Part shown: one piece after another, positions 59,779 to 64,000 of the stretch
How the letters are laid out: the number at the start of each line of letters is the position of its first letter
Numbering within the stretch: the stretch's first letter is position 1
Source: Glandiceps talaboti
Taxonomy: Eukaryota; Hemichordata; Enteropneusta; Spengelidae
NCBI RefSeq assembly: GCF_964340395.1
Contig: NC_135569.1
Span: 12,946,019-13,010,018, forward strand
DNA length: 64,000 nucleotides
Direction of reading: 5' to 3'
Position numbers and translations under genes: made by a program
The notes under the pieces: model-generated
Database searches by the model: none
Told to the model about the DNA's origin: nothing
Seen by the model: only the letters and a program-made list of their open reading frames with translations

Positions 59779-60364
59779 TAGACATACGTATATTTTGTTA
59801 ATTACGTACTATGCATTCTACACTTTGTAATTATACACCTTAGTTTACAATTACAGAGGTGCTGTGACATTTCTAAACATGTATACGTAATATTATTAGT
59901 ACAGTAATTGCTTAAGAGTTACAACAAAATTATTGACATGCCGTACTATACATACCCAATTGCTATTGTAACATCGTGGATGATTTAGTTTGAATAATGT
60001 ATTGCAATTTTTGTGAATAGTGATAGTCAGGCTAGAGTATTGCATACACAATTAAAGCATGACGTTACTTGTATTTCTGAGTGTACTTAATATCATTAGA
60101 CTTTTAATGTGCTTTATCATAATTGTGTGATAAATACATAATACATTAAGTTGGGTGACAATATGGTAAGAGACTGGCAGTACAATGTCATTATGAGTGT
60201 GTTACATTCACCAACTGTAGACTAGTATTGCAAAGTATTGACTTGTCATTTACATTAATGATTTCAAAGAATACCACTTGGATTATATCATTACATTAAG
60301 TGTTTCTAAATATGCTTAATCTTAATAAATCATTGTTATCGCTATTGCATTAACAATTGGTAAG

Positions 60365-60421
<57 letters not shown>

Positions 60422-61216
60422 ACACACATGCATGCATACATACATACATACATACATACATACATACATACATACATAAATACATACATACATACATACA
60501 TACATACATACATACATGCATGCATACATACATACATACATACATACATACATACATACATACATACATACATACATACATAAAGACAGACATATTATAT
60601 TTTGTTAATTACATATTATGCACAGTAATCTTTGTAAATAAAAGACTACAGTTTACAATTATATAATAATATATTCTTGTAAACACTACAGTTAAGTTCT
60701 TCACATAGAGGTGTTGTGACATTTCTTATCATGGATTAGTAATATTTTTAGTAGAGTAATATCGTAAGAGTTACGAAAAAATTATTAACATGCCGTACTG
60801 TACATATACAGTTGCTATTGTAACATCGTGAATGATTTAGTTTGAATAATGTATTGCAATTTTTGTGAATACTGATAGTCAGGCTAGAGTATTGCGTACA
60901 GAATTAAAGCATGACGGTACTTGTATTTCTGAGTGTACTGAATATCATCAGATTATACATACCCATTACCATAACCGTATGATAAATACATAATATTATA
61001 AATTGTGATAACAGTATGGTAACAGACTGGCAGCACAATGTCATTATGAGTGTTATTTTCACTAACTCTAGACTAGCATTGCGAGGCATTGATTTGCCAG
61101 TTAATTTAATGATTTCAAAGAATACAACATGGGTTATATTATTACATAGAAGTGTTTGTCAATATATTTAGTAGAAATGAATCATTATTCTCAACATCAT
61201 ATTAATATTTGTTAAG

Positions 61217-61248
<32 letters not shown>

Positions 61249-61325
61249 CATACATACATACATACACACACACATACATACATACATACATACATACATA
61301 CATACATACATACATACACACATAC
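59505..61325 (+). repeat. Large tandem duplication: microsatellite plus about 600-bp spacer, twice
   Basis: Spacer 59776-60360 and spacer 60590-61215 are homologous along their length (TATTTTGTTAATTAC, GAGGTG(C/T)TGTGACATTTCT, ATTGCTATTGTAACATCGTG-like, TGATAGTCAGGCTAGAGTAT, GTATTTCTGAGTGTACT), with small indels. Each is preceded by a TACA/CACA array (59505-59775, 60368-60590) and a third array follows (61217-61325). No coding sequence is present. The 3' UTR of the FTP-GAIN gene may extend into the first unit. Confidence 0.88.
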
Positions 61326-62220
61326 AACTCGGCAACGATTTAACAATCTGACGGCTGGACAAATCTCCTTCTGTATCGAACTTTGGAGCATTTAAGAAAA
61401 CGGTATTTTAACTCATATAGGAGAATATCAAAACATTAAGTTGAAGTTTTGTCAATATTTATGTGACTAATTAAATATTTCATTATCAAAGTAAATGGTA
61501 TTAAAAACATACAATTATCAACTTCTAAAATCATAAAACGTTAATCCATAAACGTATTTATGTCAAACAATTCGCAGCCACTCCCTCCCCTCACTCAGCT
61601 CTCTCAAACGTTTTCGATTATTACATACTAATTTGTTGATACTGATCATGCATTTGGTTCTAAAAACACTATGGCCGTAACAAGTATATTTATTTCTACG
61701 ATTTCTAAGCTTTACAAGTGAACTATTATGTACTCGATAATACCATGTCTTTACTGGTGACATGTTGAGTCAACATCGTCGTAGTACAAGGCAGCGGAAT
61801 CATTAATATCCAGAATTCATTTATCTCTGGTTTATGACAGCAGTCTCTCTTGTACGTCATTTTCAGTAATTAACTGAATAAGTGGCAATGGTGGTGTTGT
61901 CAGTTGCTGTCGCTCCCGAGCTCTCTCAAAAATGTACAACGCCTTGCTGAAATGAACTCAAGAGTACTAACAGCACACAGGCAGTGTACAGTATTATGTA
62001 ATGTGTGAATTTGATTACATGTATCTTAATATTTTGAAAGACTTAATTTTACTCTCTAATTATTGAATATTATATCTTGATAACATGGGAGCTTTTACGG
62101 TCACTAATTATCATGTTATATGTCATTATATTCAAATTTATTAATATGCAGTAATAAAATGGTAGTTGATACCAAAATGCCTTACTTGTATTGTATTCAT
62201 TGGAGCAAGGAAACAGTGCG
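61326..62220. other. Intergenic, no feature seen
   Basis: AT-rich DNA between the duplicated block and the Penelope-like element. No gene, repeat or RNA was recognised. Confidence 0.5.
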
Positions 62221-62221
62221 C

Positions 62222-62340
62222 GCGCGCACACACACACACACACATACATACATACATACATACATACATACATACATACATACATACATACATAAATACA
62301 TACATACATACATACATACATACATACATAAATACATAGA
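62222..62340 (+). repeat. (CG)n-(AC)n-(ATAC)n microsatellite at the 3' end of the Penelope-like element
   Basis: Reads (TATG)n on the - strand, directly continuing the 3' region of the element at 62341-63396. It could be the element's own microsatellite tail or target site. Confidence 0.9.
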
Positions 62341-63396
62341 AATGTAAATGGAACTTGTAAGTCAGTCCGTATAAATTGATGTAAAATCCGACGTTTCGAA
62401 TAAAAGTTTCAAGGTGTTATCAGCGAGCTTTAAACATGTTAGGTAAACACCTGAACACATCTGAATGTAATGGAACAGAACGACAACCGCGCGGGATTAA
62501 CGGTTATACGTGTAAAAAGTTCTAATATTCGCACGTACCAAATAGAACCCAATAGAACACGCCTGAAATTTAAAAAAAAAAACCTGATTAGACTGGAAAT
62601 GATGCGAATAATCTATTAATTCCAATGGATTCCAGCGTTCCGAGACGGAAAATGATTTCCTCTTCCTTTAACCTCAATACTTTCTCATCACCAGAAACCT
62701 TACAAATTCCTGGAAAAGACATATCTGATACACTGTGATCGTTGGTAATAAAATGCATATATACGGGATAGTTACAATTCTTTTGTCTGGTCAGGCGGAG
62801 ATGTTCCACGAAACGATCACCAAGAGGACGTACAGTCGAACCTATATATAAAAAATACACATCATTAGTACTAATACAAGTAAATCTACTCGTAACAGGC
62901 ACACTGTTCTTAGGGCCAAAAACATGATTAGTATTAATAATGAAACGACATGTACCACATCGAGTACGATATCATAGAAATGAACCAGCATTATCTTCCA
63001 ATCCATGTTGTTCTGTATGTACCACCATATCTCTAAGACTTGCCTCACGACGCCAAGCTGTTAACGGTACTTCAGGAAATAATGAATTGGTAACCCTATT
63101 AGAACGTAAGATATTAAAATGCTTGTATATAATGTTCTTAACTCTAGTGGAAAAGGGAAAATACGATCGTTGTTACTCTTCTGATCATGTGATTTGATAC
63201 AAGCTTTCCTGGACAAAGATGACACTTTAAGTAAAGCCGCATTGGTAACCGACATAGGATAACCACATTGATGGAAGTACGTGCAAAATTCAGGAGACCT
63301 TTCTCTGAAATCCAAATCACTACTACAAATACGACGTAATCGATGTAATTGTGAATAGGGAATACATACATACATACTTACATATGTTACGATCAA
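62341..63396 (-). mobile_element. Penelope-like element, 5'-truncated and broken (GIY-YIG endonuclease)
   Basis: On the - strand: the RT C-terminal region 63396-63061 (QLHRLRRICSSDLDFRER, YFHQCGYP), then in another frame LFPEVPLTAWRREASLRD, a CGTC zinc-like pair and VPVTSRFTCIS, then the GIY-YIG endonuclease 62902-62588 (YIGSTVRPLGDRFVEHLR). A frameshift near 63140-63120 and one stop codon (about 62970) break the product. After the ORF, the 3' region ends in a GATAACACC..CGAAACGTCGGATTTTACAT segment typical of Penelope-like elements. The RT catalytic core is absent. Penelope-like elements are retroelements that pair an RT with a GIY-YIG nuclease. Confidence 0.85.
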
Positions 63397-63810
63397 AAAT
63401 ATAGTATTTCGGAATTATGGGAATAAATTCTACTTTTCGGCATTGTAGGCCATAGGTCAGAAGTAGACTGGCGATTACGAATCTGGGCAAACATGATGTA
63501 ACTGAAATTCACATGATTGGTTAAAGAAAAGTACATAATAACTTTTATGATGGCATGATCTTATGGCGTGATTTTCTATATTTAGTCGTTGTGTAAATTC
63601 CATTCTGTTGGAAGTATACTTAAAGATGAGAATTAAAACATCCAGAAGCTCTCGAGCACTCGGGTAGGTGATTCTGGCAAGCCGAAATCTCTTCTCAGTC
63701 GTGACTAATTCCCGACGTGGACCTGAACGATCCCGTACGAGAGTATGAGAGTGTGAGTGCTAGAGTGCAACGTTAGAGCTATCCATACTTATACCGTTCA
63801 ACTCTATGAC
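63397..63810. other. Unassigned DNA to the right of the Penelope-like element
   Basis: No coding segment was recognised. It may include remnants of the element's upstream part, but no RT motif was found. Confidence 0.4.
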
Positions 63811-63814
63811 TCCC

Positions 63815-63830
63815 AACACATACATATACA

Positions 63831-63862
<32 letters not shown>

Positions 63863-63926
63863 AACTGAGTGAGTGAGTGAGTGAGTGAGTGAGTGGGATG
63901 GCGGTTGAAGAATGAGTGAGAGAGAT

Positions 63927-63987
<61 letters not shown>

Positions 63988-64000
63988 AAAAAGATAGGCA
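63815..64000 (+). repeat. (TACA)n-(TGAG)n-(ACAG)n dispersed repeat, second copy
   Basis: Matches 42895-43065: (TACA)n, TATAAACTGAGTGAG, GAGTGGGATGGCGG, GTGAGAGAGA, then an (ACAG)n expansion not seen in the first copy, and AAAGATAGGCA. The window ends inside it. Confidence 0.85.

Overview
The window is nuclear DNA from an invertebrate animal. Genes are split into many short exons with GT-AG introns, the sequence is AT-rich, microsatellites are abundant, and there are several MITE families plus CR1/L2-like LINE, Penelope-like and DIRS-like remnants. The gene content (condensin HEAT protein, clan-2 microsomal P450, tyrosine kinase, C2H2 zinc-finger protein, fucolectin domain joined to a GAIN/GPS domain) fits a marine invertebrate deuterostome such as a hemichordate, lancelet or echinoderm. 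The species cannot be fixed from the sequence alone.

Layout. (1) 735-2689, +: last three coding exons of a tyrosine kinase. (2) 6929-9833, -: complete three-exon cytochrome P450 of 504 aa, with an inverted decayed copy of its last exon and intron at 10820-11290. (3) 12419-37190, -: complete condensin I subunit NCAPD2, 30 coding exons whose phases all agree, 1478 aa, with a promoter holding YY1, CRE and CCAAT motifs. Several of its introns are packed with tandem repeats, and at least three arrays contain copies of the neighbouring exon-intron junction. (4) 39766-41565, +: C2H2 zinc-finger gene with six tandem 24-residue repeats, each holding a consensus SUMO site, ten intact fingers, then decayed fingers past the stop. 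(5) 44791-59392, +: an 11-exon gene for a secreted or membrane-anchored protein of 548 aa (leader, fucolectin domain, GAIN domain, GPS). Its reading frame stops exactly at the threonine of the GPS cleavage motif, so no transmembrane part follows. Its first intron carries two antisense, broken DIRS-like elements (about 44936-46700 and 47273-52250). (6) 59400-64000: microsatellite-rich DNA with a large tandem duplication and a broken Penelope-like element (GIY-YIG endonuclease and RT thumb region) on the - strand.

The genes show no common pathway. The most unusual items are the splice-junction minisatellites in NCAPD2, the FTP-GAIN protein that ends at the GPS site, and the tandem SUMO-site array in the zinc-finger protein. 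Gene models were assembled by hand from reading frames, splice consensus and phase agreement. No alignment or database search was run.
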